Of a stretch of 36,072 nucleotides of DNA, positions 14,620 to 22,170 are shown piece after piece (the stretch's first letter is position 1; the number at the start of each line of letters is the position of its first letter). The position numbers and the translations under genes are program-made. The notes beneath the pieces were generated by a model. That model saw only the letters and a program-made list of their open reading frames with translations, searched no databases and was not told the DNA's origin. Source of the stretch: Phenylobacterium sp. (lineage in GTDB: Bacteria > Pseudomonadota > Alphaproteobacteria > Caulobacterales > Caulobacteraceae); contig NZ_JAEUMO010000252.1 in NCBI RefSeq assembly GCF_016793285.1, positions 1-36,072 on the forward strand, read 5' to 3'.

Positions 14620-16065
14620 ATGAAGAAGCAAGAAGCAGCCGGCATCGTCGATCGGCTGGAGACCGAATACCGCAAGAGCGTCGAAAGTCTCCGCACCGCC
14701 CTCAAGTCATTCCTGGCCGGCGGCGCCCCGCCAGATCCCGCCACGCGCCGCGGCGGCGCCTACGTCTATCCGGAACTCCGCCTGACCTGGCCGCCGGGCC
14801 TGCCGTATCCGCGGACCAGCCGCGCCTATGCGCGCATCCCCGCGCCCGGCCGCTATTCGGTGACGGTGACGCGGCCCGAACTCTACCGCGACTACCTGGT
14901 CGAGCAGCTCAGCCTGCTGCAGGAGGACTTCGACGTCGAACTCGAGGTCGGGCGCTCCAACCAGGAGATCCCGTTCCCCTACGTGCTGGATCCCGCCGAC
15001 CTCGCCATGGCCGACGTCACCTCGCTGGAGATCGCGCGGCACTTCCCCACGACGGAGCTCGCCTACATCGGCGACGAGATCGCCGACGGCGCCTGGGTGG
15101 GGCTGGACGACGAGCCGCGGCCGCTGGCCCTGTTCGACGGCCTGCGCACCGACTTCTCGCTGGCGCGGCTCAGCCACTATTCCGGGACCCCCGCCGAGCA
15201 CACGCAGCAGTACATCCTGTTCACGAACTACCACCGCTACGTGGACGAGTTCGTGGCCTGGGGCTGCGAGCAGATCCGGGCGGGCGGACCCTATACGGCG
15301 CTGTCGGCCGCCGGCGGCGTCTACGTGACGGCCGATACGCCCGATCCGGTGGCGGCGGTGGCGGCGGGCACATGGCGCAAGCACCAGATGCCGGCCTATC
15401 ACCTGATGGCGCCGGGCCGGGGCGGGATCACGCTCGTCAACATCGGCGTCGGCCCCTCGAACGCCAAGACCGTCTGCGACCACCTGGCGGTGATGCGGCC
15501 CCAGGCGTGGCTGATGATCGGCCACTGCGGGGGCCTGCGCGGCAGCCAGAAGATCGGCGACTACGTGCTCGCGCACGCCTACCTGCGCGACGACCATGTG
15601 CTGGACAAGGTGCTGCCGCCCGAGATCCCGATCCCGCCGCTGGCCGAGGTGCAGCTCGCGCTGAACGGGGCGGCCGAACGGGTCACCGGCGAGACCGGCG
15701 ACGTGCTGAAGCGGCGCCTGCGCACCGGCACCGTGGTCTCGACCGACGACCGCAACTGGGAGCTCAAGTATTCGTCGAGCGCGCTGAGGTTCAACCAGAG
15801 CCGCGCCGTCGCCATCGACATGGAGAGCGCCACCATCGCGGCCCAGGGCTATCGGTTCCGGGTGCCCTACGGGACGCTGCTGTGCATCTCGGACAAGCCG
15901 CTGCACGGCGAGATCAAGCTGCCGGGGCAGGCGAACGCCTTCTACGACCGGGCCATCGCCCAGCACCTCCAGATCGGCATCGCGGCGGTGGACCTGCTGC
16001 GCAAGGAAGGCAGCCGCCTGCACTCGCGCAAGCTCCGCAGCTTCGACGAGCCGCCGTTCCGCTGA
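14620..16065 (+). CDS. amn: AMP nucleosidase
   Basis: Amn hydrolyses AMP to adenine and ribose 5-phosphate in purine salvage and adenylate homeostasis. The 481-aa length matches the family. The N-terminal AMP-binding region (about residues 1-190) includes YARIPAPGRYSVTVTRPELYRDYL and EIPFPYVLDP. The C-terminal phosphorylase-like domain contains GITLVNIGVGPSNAKT, WLMIGHCGGLRGSQKIGDYVLA and AIDMESATIAAQGYRFRVPYG, which carry the nucleoside-binding residues. The start at 14,620 (MKKQEAAGIVDRLE) fits the family but has no obvious ribosome-binding site. It is followed 64 bp later by a phosphatase gene in the same direction. Confidence 0.95.
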   Translation: MKKQEAAGIVDRLETEYRKSVESLRTALKSFLAGGAPPDPATRRGGAYVYPELRLTWPPGLPYPRTSRAYARIPAPGRYSVTVTRPELYRDYLVEQLSLLQEDFDVELEVGRSNQEIPFPYVLDPADLAMADVTSLEIARHFPTTELAYIGDEIADGAWVGLDDEPRPLALFDGLRTDFSLARLSHYSGTPAEHTQQYILFTNYHRYVDEFVAWGCEQIRAGGPYTALSAAGGVYVTADTPDPVAAVAAGTWRKHQMPAYHLMAPGRGGITLVNIGVGPSNAKTVCDHLAVMRPQAWLMIGHCGGLRGSQKIGDYVLAHAYLRDDHVLDKVLPPEIPIPPLAEVQLALNGAAERVTGETGDVLKRRLRTGTVVSTDDRNWELKYSSSALRFNQSRAVAIDMESATIAAQGYRFRVPYGTLLCISDKPLHGEIKLPGQANAFYDRAIAQHLQIGIAAVDLLRKEGSRLHSRKLRSFDEPPFR

Positions 16066-16129
16066 TCCCTCCCCATGGAGGGGGGAAACCGCCTCGAACT
16101 CGTCGCGCGGGCAGGCTAGAAAGCGCCTC

Positions 16130-16903
16130 ATGACGCGACGCATCGCCTTCGAGGGCATCGACAACTTCCGGGACTTCGGGGACTACGCCGCCGGTCCGCG
16201 GCGGCTGAAGGCCGGCCTGCTCTACCGCTCGGCCGGGCATGGCGGGGCGACCGACGCCGACCTCGAGAAGCTGGCGGCGATGAACCTGGCGGTGATCGTC
16301 GACCTGCGCCGCGCCAACGAGCGCGAGCGCCAGCCCAGCCGGCGCTGGCCGAGCTTCGACGCCCGGGTGATCGACAACGACATCGGCCAGGAAGCCGCCG
16401 ACGAGTGGCTGACCTTCATCCAGGGCTCGGACCTGACCGCCGCATCGTTCCACGCCTACATGATGGAGTACTACCGCAAGGCGCCGCTGCAGCAGCGGCA
16501 CCTCGACCTCTACACCCGCTACTTCCAGGCGCTGGCCGAGACCGAGGGCGCGATCCTGATCCACTGCGCCGCGGGCAAGGACCGCACCGGCATCGCGTGT
16601 GCGCTCACCCACCACATCACCGGCGTACACGACGACGACATCGTCGAGGACTACCTGCTGACCAACGACACGGCGCGGCTGGAGAAGCGCCTGCCGACGA
16701 TCCGCGAGGTCATCCGCGAGAGCACCGGCCGGGTCGCCTCCGACGACGCCCTGATGGTCGCGATGCGGGTCGAGCCCGAATACCTGGACGAGTCGTTCCG
16801 GGTGATGCGCGAGGCCTACGGCTCGCTCGACGGCTACCTGGACGAGGCGCTGGGCCTGAGCGCCGAGACGCGGGCGAAGATCCACGACCGCCTGCTGGCT
16901 TGA
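16130..16903 (+). CDS. Tyrosine-protein phosphatase (dual-specificity-like)
   Basis: This 257-aa protein has the protein tyrosine phosphatase signature HCAAGKDRTG (about residues 144-153), i.e. the C-x5-R loop with catalytic Cys and Arg. The N-terminal NFRDFGDYA and LYRSAGHGGATDADLEKL and the segment VIVDLRRANERE are typical of bacterial tyrosine/serine phosphatases of the Y_phosphatase3 type, some of which accept phosphoinositides. It is soluble with no signal peptide. It ends just before the inverted repeat pair. The physiological substrate is unknown. Confidence 0.9.
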   Translation: MTRRIAFEGIDNFRDFGDYAAGPRRLKAGLLYRSAGHGGATDADLEKLAAMNLAVIVDLRRANERERQPSRRWPSFDARVIDNDIGQEAADEWLTFIQGSDLTAASFHAYMMEYYRKAPLQQRHLDLYTRYFQALAETEGAILIHCAAGKDRTGIACALTHHITGVHDDDIVEDYLLTNDTARLEKRLPTIREVIRESTGRVASDDALMVAMRVEPEYLDESFRVMREAYGSLDGYLDEALGLSAETRAKIHDRLLA

Positions 16904-16905
16904 AC

Positions 16906-16999
16906 GCCTCTCCCGCGAGCGCGCAGCGCGACGAAGGGAGAGGGTAGGGTGAGGGCCGGCTGGGCGACTCCGTTCGCCTGTCGAGGTCCCGCAGGTCGC
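16906..16999 (+). repeat. GA-rich hairpin repeat, family 1 copy C
   Basis: This copy begins 2 bp after the phosphatase stop. CCTCTCCC and GGGAGAGG form the outer stem, then comes the linker AGGGTAGGGTGAGGGCCGGC, followed by TGGGCGACTCCGTT and GTCGAGGTCCCGCAGG, closely matching copy A. With copy D it forms an inverted pair lacking any gene between the arms. Confidence 0.85.
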
Positions 17000-17026
17000 C
17001 CGTGGCCCTCGCTCGGCCATCGGCGC

Positions 17027-17107
17027 AACACGCTCTCACGAGCCGGCCCTCACCCTGCCGTCTCCCTCCATCCCCGGCCTTCGCCGGGGTCGGGGGAGAG
17101 GAGGCGT
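17027..17107 (-). repeat. GA-rich hairpin repeat, family 1 copy D (inverted partner of C)
   Basis: On the minus strand it reads GCCTCCTCTCCCCCGACC, a CCCCGGC-GAAG-GCCGGGG hairpin, then GGCAGGGTGAGGGCCGGCTC, aligning to the linker of copies A-C. The 22-bp segment 17,072-17,093 is identical to 22,107-22,128. About 27 bp separate copies C and D. The rest of the gap to the MFS gene (17,108-17,186) shows nothing recognisable. Confidence 0.8.
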
Positions 17108-17203
17108 CTGGGGCGCCCGTAGGTAACCATCGACAACCCATTGCCGCCCGCTACGGTGGGCGAAAGCCGACGACAGAGCGGCCGTGAGAGGGGAGTTGTC
17201 GCG

Positions 17204-18670
17204 TTGAACGAGCCCGTCGCCGCCGAGATTCAGGGATCCGCCGGAGTGGTCGATCCGCCGATCGAGGCGGACGTCCACGGCGACGGCAAGCTCAACCGCG
17301 GCGCGGTGTCCTGGGCCATCTTCGAGGGCGGCCGCGACCCGCAGGTGATCCTGATCACCATCTACATCTTCATGCCTTACGTCGCCGCCTCGATGGTCGG
17401 CGACGCGGTCAAGGGCCAGGAGGTCATCAGCCAGTGGAACCAGTGGTCGGGCTGGGCGGTGATGGCCACGGCGCCCTTCATCGGCGCCTCCATCGACAAG
17501 CTGGGCGGGCGCAAGATCTGGCTGGCCGCGATCCTGGGCCTGATGATCCCGCTGACGGCGTCGCTGTGGTGGGCGAAGCCCGACGGCACGGGCCTGTCGG
17601 TGGCGACCACCATGCTCTTCGCCATGACGGCGCAGGTGCTGTTCGCCTACAACGAGATCCTGCACAACTCGCTCCTGATCCGCGCGGCGGGGCTCAACGC
17701 GGCGCACAAGGCCTCGGGGCTGGCGCTGTCGCTCGGCAACCTGTTCTCGGTGATCGCGCTCGTCTTCACCGCCTGGGCGTTCGCGCTGCCGGGCAAGGTG
17801 GACTGGTCGTTCGTGCCGGCCACCCCGCTGTTCGGCCTCGACACGGCGACCCACGAGCACGAGCGGGTCGTCGCCTGGCTGGCGGCGGGGCTGCTGTTCT
17901 TCGGCTCGATCCCGCTGTTCCTGTTCACCCCCGACGCGCCCCGGACCGGCGTTCCGATCTTCCGCGCGTTCGCGCAGGGGGCCGGCGAACTCTGGCGGAT
18001 GCTGAAGACGATCAGCCACCACAAGGACGCGGCGGTCTACGTCGGCTCGCGGATGTTCTTCGTGGACGGGATGAACGGCGTGCTCGTGTACGCCGGCGTC
18101 TACGCTGTGGGCGTGATGAAGTGGGGCGCGCTGGAGATGCTGGGCTACGGCATCCTGCTCTCCATCTTCGCGGTGCTGGGCGGGTTCGTCGCGCGCTGGC
18201 TGGACGAGCTGGTCGGGCCCAAGAATGCGCTCAGGATCGAGATCGTCATGTCGATGCTGGGGCTGATGGCCTTCCTGGGCATGCGGCCCGACATGATCCT
18301 CTTCTTCTGGCCCTATGACGCCGCCGCCCACGCGCCGCTCTGGAACGGGCCGGTCTTCCAGCACCTGCCGGACGCCGTCTTCGTGCTGGTGGGCTTCTCC
18401 AACGCCATCTTCATCACCGCCCAGTACGCCACCAGCCGCACGCTGCTGACGCGCCTGACGCCCCCCGACCAGACCGGGACCTTCTTCGGCGTCTATGCGC
18501 TGTCGGGCGTGGCGACGGCCTGGCTGGCGCCGACGCTGGTGAACCGCGGCACGGCGATCACGGGCACCCAGCAAGGCGGCTTCGCCATGCTGCTGGTGCT
18601 GCTGGCGATCGGCCTCCTGGGCCTCTTCTTCGTGCGCGGCGGCGGCCGCGCCATCCCCGGCAGGGCCTAG
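17204..18670 (+). CDS. MFS transporter, Atg22/UMF1-like
   Basis: The product is about 488 aa with roughly 12 hydrophobic segments. The N-terminal block SWAIFEGGRDPQVILITIYIFMPY, together with APFIGASIDKLGGRK (the MFS loop 2-3 motif) and LLTRLTPPDQTGTFFGVYALSG, resembles the Atg22/UMF1 branch of the major facilitator superfamily, whose bacterial substrates are mostly unknown. I place the start at TTG 17,204, because GAGAGGGGAG (17,187-17,196) is an excellent ribosome-binding site 7 bp upstream; the longer frame from a TTG at 17,141 has none. It is followed by the pilA promoter region in the same orientation. Confidence 0.87.
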   Translation: MNEPVAAEIQGSAGVVDPPIEADVHGDGKLNRGAVSWAIFEGGRDPQVILITIYIFMPYVAASMVGDAVKGQEVISQWNQWSGWAVMATAPFIGASIDKLGGRKIWLAAILGLMIPLTASLWWAKPDGTGLSVATTMLFAMTAQVLFAYNEILHNSLLIRAAGLNAAHKASGLALSLGNLFSVIALVFTAWAFALPGKVDWSFVPATPLFGLDTATHEHERVVAWLAAGLLFFGSIPLFLFTPDAPRTGVPIFRAFAQGAGELWRMLKTISHHKDAAVYVGSRMFFVDGMNGVLVYAGVYAVGVMKWGALEMLGYGILLSIFAVLGGFVARWLDELVGPKNALRIEIVMSMLGLMAFLGMRPDMILFFWPYDAAAHAPLWNGPVFQHLPDAVFVLVGFSNAIFITAQYATSRTLLTRLTPPDQTGTFFGVYALSGVATAWLAPTLVNRGTAITGTQQGGFAMLLVLLAIGLLGLFFVRGGGRAIPGRA

Positions 18671-18883
18671 CGCGGGCGGCGGATTCCTTCCGCGAATTCA
18701 AGGCGTCCGGCGACAGGGTTTACCGGCATAAACCCTTAATTTCCGTAGACAATAAACGTGAGTTAGGCATCCGGATTCATGCCGCCTTAAACGGCCCACG
18801 CGACATTGGCGATGTGCTTAGGGGCGAGCAGGCGATGAGCTTGAAGCCCCGTTTCAAAGTCTGCTCGCTAAAGGAGAAAACCC
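18671..18883 (+). promoter_or_regulatory. pilA upstream region with two inverted repeats
   Basis: This 213-bp, AT-richer leader precedes the pilin gene. An inverted repeat AGGGTTTA (18,715-18,722) / TAAACCCT (18,729-18,736) lies 148 bp before the ATG and may be an operator. Nearer the gene, GCGAGCAG (18,824-18,831) pairs with CTGCTCGC (18,861-18,868), with TTGAA/TTCAA nested inside. This predicts an RNA stem-loop ending 1 bp before the AAAGGAG ribosome-binding site (18,870-18,876). I searched for paired TTAA-N7-TTAA CtrA boxes and found no good match. Confidence 0.55.
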
Positions 18884-19060
18884 ATGTCGAAGTTCGTGAC
18901 CCGCTTCCTGAAGGACGAATCCGGCGCCACCGCCATCGAGTATGGCCTGATCGCCGCCCTGATCGCCGTCGTGCTCGTGACCGCCCTGCAGGCGGTGGGC
19001 GACAGCCTTGGCGGCGCCTTTGAGACGATCTCGAGCGCGGTCGGCGAAGCCACGACCTAA
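18884..19060 (+). CDS. pilA: Flp family type IVb pilin
   Basis: This 58-aa pilin begins MSKFVTRFLKDESGATAIEYG. The class IVb prepilin cleavage site G-ATAIEYG is intact, with Glu at position +5, followed by the hydrophobic helix LIAALIAVVLVTALQAVG that packs in the pilus core. The mature pilin would be about 44 residues, as for Flp/PilA pilins that build tight-adherence pili in Caulobacter. The AAAGGAG ribosome-binding site is strong. A prepilin peptidase gene follows after a terminator. The remaining cpa/tad assembly genes are not in the window but would be expected further away or elsewhere. Confidence 0.95.
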   Translation: MSKFVTRFLKDESGATAIEYGLIAALIAVVLVTALQAVGDSLGGAFETISSAVGEATT

Positions 19061-19084
19061 GGGTCGGCCCAGCCGAAGCGACAG

Positions 19085-19115
19085 GGCCCCCGGCGGCAAC
19101 GCCGGGGGCCTTTTC
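19085..19115 (+). terminator. Rho-independent terminator after pilA
   Basis: GGCCCCCGGCG (19,085-19,095) pairs perfectly with CGCCGGGGGCC (19,100-19,110) around a GCAA loop, followed by TTTTC. It lies 24 bp after the pilA stop. It should separate high pilin expression from the downstream peptidase gene, which has its own ribosome-binding site. Confidence 0.92.
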
Positions 19116-19184
19116 GATTCAAGCTCCACTGCAACGATGCGTTCACGCGTGGACGCGCATAACCCACGCGAAGAAGGAAACCCG

Positions 19185-19703
19185 ATGCTTCCGCCCCTCG
19201 TCGTCACCGCCCTCGTGCTCGCGCTCCCGGCGCTGGCGCTGGCGGCCGCGGTGAAGGATGCGACGACCTTCACGATCCCCAACGGGATCCCGCTGGCGCT
19301 GCTCGTGCTGTTTCCGGTCGCGGCGCTGGCCGTGGGCCTGCCGTGGGCGGCGTTCGGCTGGCACGTGGCGGTGGGCGCGGCGGTCCTGGTCGCCGGCATG
19401 GCGATGTTCGCGCTGCGCTGGGTGGGCGGCGGCGACGCCAAGCTGCTGGCGGCCGCGGCGCTCTGGGTGGGCTGGCCGGGCCTGCTGACCCTGGGGCTCG
19501 GCGCGGCGCTGGCCGGCGGGGCGCTGGCGGCGTTCCTGATCCTGGCGCGCTCGGCGCCGCTGCGCCCCGTCCTGCTGATGGGCCCCCGCTGGATGACCCG
19601 GCTGGCCGAACCCGGCGAGGGCGTGCCCTACGGCGTGGCCATCGCCGCCGGGACCCTCTGGGCCCTGCCCGCGACGCCGTTCGCCGCAAGTCTGGGGCTC
19701 TAG
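19185..19703 (+). CDS. cpaA: Prepilin peptidase CpaA (A24 family)
   Basis: This 172-aa polytopic membrane aspartic protease cleaves the leader of Flp prepilins such as the one encoded just upstream. The first catalytic Asp lies in VKDATTFTIPN (about residue 25) and the second in the GxGD-type motif GGGDAKLLAAAALWVGWPG (about residue 84). Like other CpaA/TadV proteins it lacks the N-methyltransferase zinc domain of long PilD enzymes. Start: ATG at 19,185 after GAAGGAAA; the longer open frame overlaps pilA and is rejected. Its place next to pilA agrees with the pilA-cpaA order in Caulobacter. Confidence 0.93.
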   Translation: MLPPLVVTALVLALPALALAAAVKDATTFTIPNGIPLALLVLFPVAALAVGLPWAAFGWHVAVGAAVLVAGMAMFALRWVGGGDAKLLAAAALWVGWPGLLTLGLGAALAGGALAAFLILARSAPLRPVLLMGPRWMTRLAEPGEGVPYGVAIAAGTLWALPATPFAASLGL

Positions 19704-19739
19704 CTTGCGGTCGCAGCCCACATGCGCGAAGGGGGCCGC

Positions 19740-21134
19740 ATGTCGGATGTGATCCTCGACGCCTGGGACGGGCCTGCGATCCCGGTCCACGCCCTCACCG
19801 AAACCGAAGCCGCGACGGCGCTGGAGGCGGACGCCTTCGCCGCGGGCCTCGCCAGGACCGCCGAATTCAAGGGCAGGTCCGGCCAGGTGCTGCAGGTCCC
19901 CGACGCCGCCGACGGCGCGCTCGGCCGCGTGCTGCTGGGCCTGGGCGAGGGCGGGAGCACGGACCCCTTCCGCGCGCTGGCCGGCAAGCTTCCGGCCGGC
20001 GTCTATCGGATCGCCGAGGCCCCCGCCGACATCGCCGCCGATCGCATCGCGCTGGCCTTCGCGCTCGGGAGCTACCGCTTCGACCGCTACAAGCGGGCCA
20101 AGGGCGAGACGGGGGCCGCCGGGCGCGCCCGCCTGCTGGTCGAAGGCTGCGACCTCGCCGAGCCGCGCCAGGTGGCGCACGCCTGCGCCCTGGCCCGCGA
20201 CATGGTCAACACCCCGGCCAACGACATGGGGCCCCTGCAGATCGAGACGATCGCGCGCGAGATCGCCGAACAGCACGGCGGCCGCATCACGGTGATCGAG
20301 GGCGAGGGCCTGCTGGAGGCCAACTATCCGGCGGTTCACGCCGTGGGCCGCGCCGCCGATCCGGCCCGCGCGCCGCGGTTCATCGAGATCCGCTGGGGCG
20401 ATGCCGGCAAGCCGCTGGTCTGCGTGGTGGGCAAGGGCGTCGTGTTCGACACCGGCGGCCTCGACATCAAGCCGTCGGCCGGCATGCGGCTGATGAAGAA
20501 GGACATGGGCGGCGCCGCCCACGCGCTGGCGCTGGGCCGGATGATCATGGCCGCCGGCCTGCCGGTGAGCCTCGCCGTGCTGGTCCCGGTCGTCGAGAAC
20601 GCGATCTCGGGCGACGCGATGCGGCCGGGCGACGTGCTGGACTCGCGCAAGGGCCTCTCCATCGAGGTGGGCAACACCGACGCCGAGGGCCGGCTGATCC
20701 TGGCCGACGCGCTGACGCGGGCCTGCGAACTGGAGCCGGCGCTGACCATCGACATGGCCACCCTGACCGGCGCGGCGCGCATCGCGCTCGGCCCGCAGTT
20801 GCCGCCCTTCTATACCGACGACGAGGAGCTGGCCGCCCAGATCGAGGCTGCCGCCAGGGCCGAGAACGATCCCTTGTGGCGGATGCCGCTGTGGAAGCCC
20901 TACGCCGACGCCCTGGACTCGGACGTGGCCGAGATCAAGAACGACCCCGACGGCTGGGCCCAGGCGGGTTCGGTGACGGCGGCCCTCTTCCTTCAGCGGT
21001 TCGCGCCGAGCGGCCCGTGGGCGCACCTGGACATCTTCGCGTGGAACCCGCGGAATCGTCCGGGATTCCCCTCAGGCGGCGAAGCCCAGGCCATCCGCGG
21101 CCTCTACCGCATGATCCGCGAGCGTTTCGCATGA
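19740..21134 (+). CDS. Leucyl aminopeptidase family protein (M17)
   Basis: This 464-aa cytosolic M17 metallo-exopeptidase removes N-terminal residues from peptides. The signature NTDAEGRL is present (about residues 316-323), as are the metal-binding segments VVGKGVVFDTGGLDIKPS and MRLMKKDMGGAAHAL, and the TLTGAARIALG block. The start at 19,740 is chosen because GAAGGGGG lies 7 bp upstream, better than for the ATG at 19,722. The stop codon overlaps the start of the NlpC/P60 gene (ATGA), implying translational coupling and perhaps joint turnover of cell-wall peptides. Confidence 0.95.
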   Translation: MSDVILDAWDGPAIPVHALTETEAATALEADAFAAGLARTAEFKGRSGQVLQVPDAADGALGRVLLGLGEGGSTDPFRALAGKLPAGVYRIAEAPADIAADRIALAFALGSYRFDRYKRAKGETGAAGRARLLVEGCDLAEPRQVAHACALARDMVNTPANDMGPLQIETIAREIAEQHGGRITVIEGEGLLEANYPAVHAVGRAADPARAPRFIEIRWGDAGKPLVCVVGKGVVFDTGGLDIKPSAGMRLMKKDMGGAAHALALGRMIMAAGLPVSLAVLVPVVENAISGDAMRPGDVLDSRKGLSIEVGNTDAEGRLILADALTRACELEPALTIDMATLTGAARIALGPQLPPFYTDDEELAAQIEAAARAENDPLWRMPLWKPYADALDSDVAEIKNDPDGWAQAGSVTAALFLQRFAPSGPWAHLDIFAWNPRNRPGFPSGGEAQAIRGLYRMIRERFA

Positions 21135-21964
21135 AGCACGATCCTCGCATCACCCCCTGGCGCGACGGCGTGGCCGCCCGCAGCCTGGAAGGCGTGATGC
21201 AGGCCGAGGTCTATCTCGACCCCAGGGCCATGAGCTGCGGCGTCGCGGCCGCGGCGATCCGCTCCGCGCCAGACGGCGGCGCCGAGCAGATGGACCAGCT
21301 CCTGTTCGGCGAGCGGTTCGCCGTGATCGAGGAGGAGGGCGCGTGGCTGTGGGGCCAGGCGACCCGCGACGGCTACGTGGGCTTCGTGGAGGCCGCGGCG
21401 CTGAAGCCGGTGGGCGCGCTTCCGACCCACCGCGTCTCGGCGCTCAGGACCTATGCGTTCGCGGAGGCCAGCATCAAGTCGCGGGCCAGCGGCCCCTATT
21501 CGCTGGGCAGCCTGGTGGCCGTCGAGGCGACCGAGGGCAAGCTCGCCAGGGTCGAGGGCGCGGGGTGGATGACGGCGGCGCACCTGATGCCGGTGGGCGC
21601 GTTCGAGGACGACTGGGCGGCGGTGGCGCTGCGCTTCGTCGGCGCGCCGTACCTGTGGGGCGGCCGCGAGAGCCTGGGGCTCGACTGTTCGGGGCTGGTG
21701 CAGCAGGCGCTCTTCGCCTGCGGTCGCGCCTGCCCGCGCGACACCGACCAGCAGCAGGCGCTGGGCGCGCCGATCGCGGCGGATCAGTTCGGCCGCGGCG
21801 ACCTGGTGTTCTGGAAGGGCCATGTCGCCATGGGCGTCGGCGACGGGACGATCGTCCACGCCAACGGCCATCACATGGCCACCGTGGTCGAGCCGCTGAG
21901 CGAGGCGGTGGCCCGCATCGACGCGGCCGGGTCGGGCCAGCCCACGGCGTACCGGCGGCCGTAA
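21131..21964 (+). CDS. NlpC/P60 family peptidoglycan hydrolase
   Basis: This 277-aa protein has two SH3-like segments (about residues 50-155) and a C-terminal NlpC/P60 domain. The catalytic Cys lies in SLGLDCSGLVQQAL, and the His in GHVAMGVGDGTIVHANGHH. Such enzymes are gamma-D-Glu-diaminopimelate endopeptidases acting on wall peptides. No signal peptide is visible (MKHDPRITPWRDGVAARSLEG), so it may act on recycled peptides in the cytoplasm together with the M17 peptidase encoded upstream with a 4-bp overlap. Confidence 0.92.
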   Translation: MKHDPRITPWRDGVAARSLEGVMQAEVYLDPRAMSCGVAAAAIRSAPDGGAEQMDQLLFGERFAVIEEEGAWLWGQATRDGYVGFVEAAALKPVGALPTHRVSALRTYAFAEASIKSRASGPYSLGSLVAVEATEGKLARVEGAGWMTAAHLMPVGAFEDDWAAVALRFVGAPYLWGGRESLGLDCSGLVQQALFACGRACPRDTDQQQALGAPIAADQFGRGDLVFWKGHVAMGVGDGTIVHANGHHMATVVEPLSEAVARIDAAGSGQPTAYRRP

Positions 21965-21969
21965 GCATC

Positions 21970-22167
21970 TGCCTTTTCCGCTCGCGGGAAAGGGGGACCG
22001 CGCGCCGAAGAGCGCGTGGTGCAAAGGGCAAGCCGCCGGCAGGGCCCCCGGTTCAAGCTGAATGAAGCGTGGCGGATGAGGCTTTCCCTCTCCACCCCTC
22101 GCGCTACCCCCGGCCTTCGCCGGGGTCGGCGAGCGGTCCCCCTCTCCCGTCTGCGACGGGAAAGGCG
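21970..22167. repeat. Intergenic inverted repeat between convergent genes (family 3)
   Basis: The left arm at 21,970-22,008 (CCTTTTCCGCTCGCGGGAAA then GGGGGACCGCGCGCC) matches the reverse complement of the right arm at 22,128-22,167 (CCTTTCCCGTCGCAGACGGG then AGAGGGGGACCGCTCGCC). Each arm also folds on itself. An inner hairpin, CCCCGGC-CTTC-GCCGGGG (22,107-22,124), sits in a 22-bp stretch identical to one in copy D of family 1, so the two families share a module. It fills the whole gap between the NlpC/P60 and cytochrome c genes. Confidence 0.75.
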
Positions 22168-22170
22168 GAA

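Noticed and set aside
9724-17107. CRISPR array from the repeated GA-rich units
   Set aside because: Copies are about 100 bp long, few, inverted and separated by genes; there are no regular spacers and no cas genes.
17141-17203. Upstream TTG start for the MFS transporter
   Set aside because: There is no ribosome-binding site there, while GAGAGGGGAG lies correctly before the TTG at 17,204.
18715-18800. CtrA-type TTAA-N7-TTAA boxes upstream of pilA
   Set aside because: TTAA occurs, but no pair with 7-bp spacing could be found by eye.
18814-19023. 69-codon frame starting before pilA
   Set aside because: It is out of frame with the clear Flp pilin, which has a strong ribosome-binding site and processing motif; its downstream part is Arg-rich.
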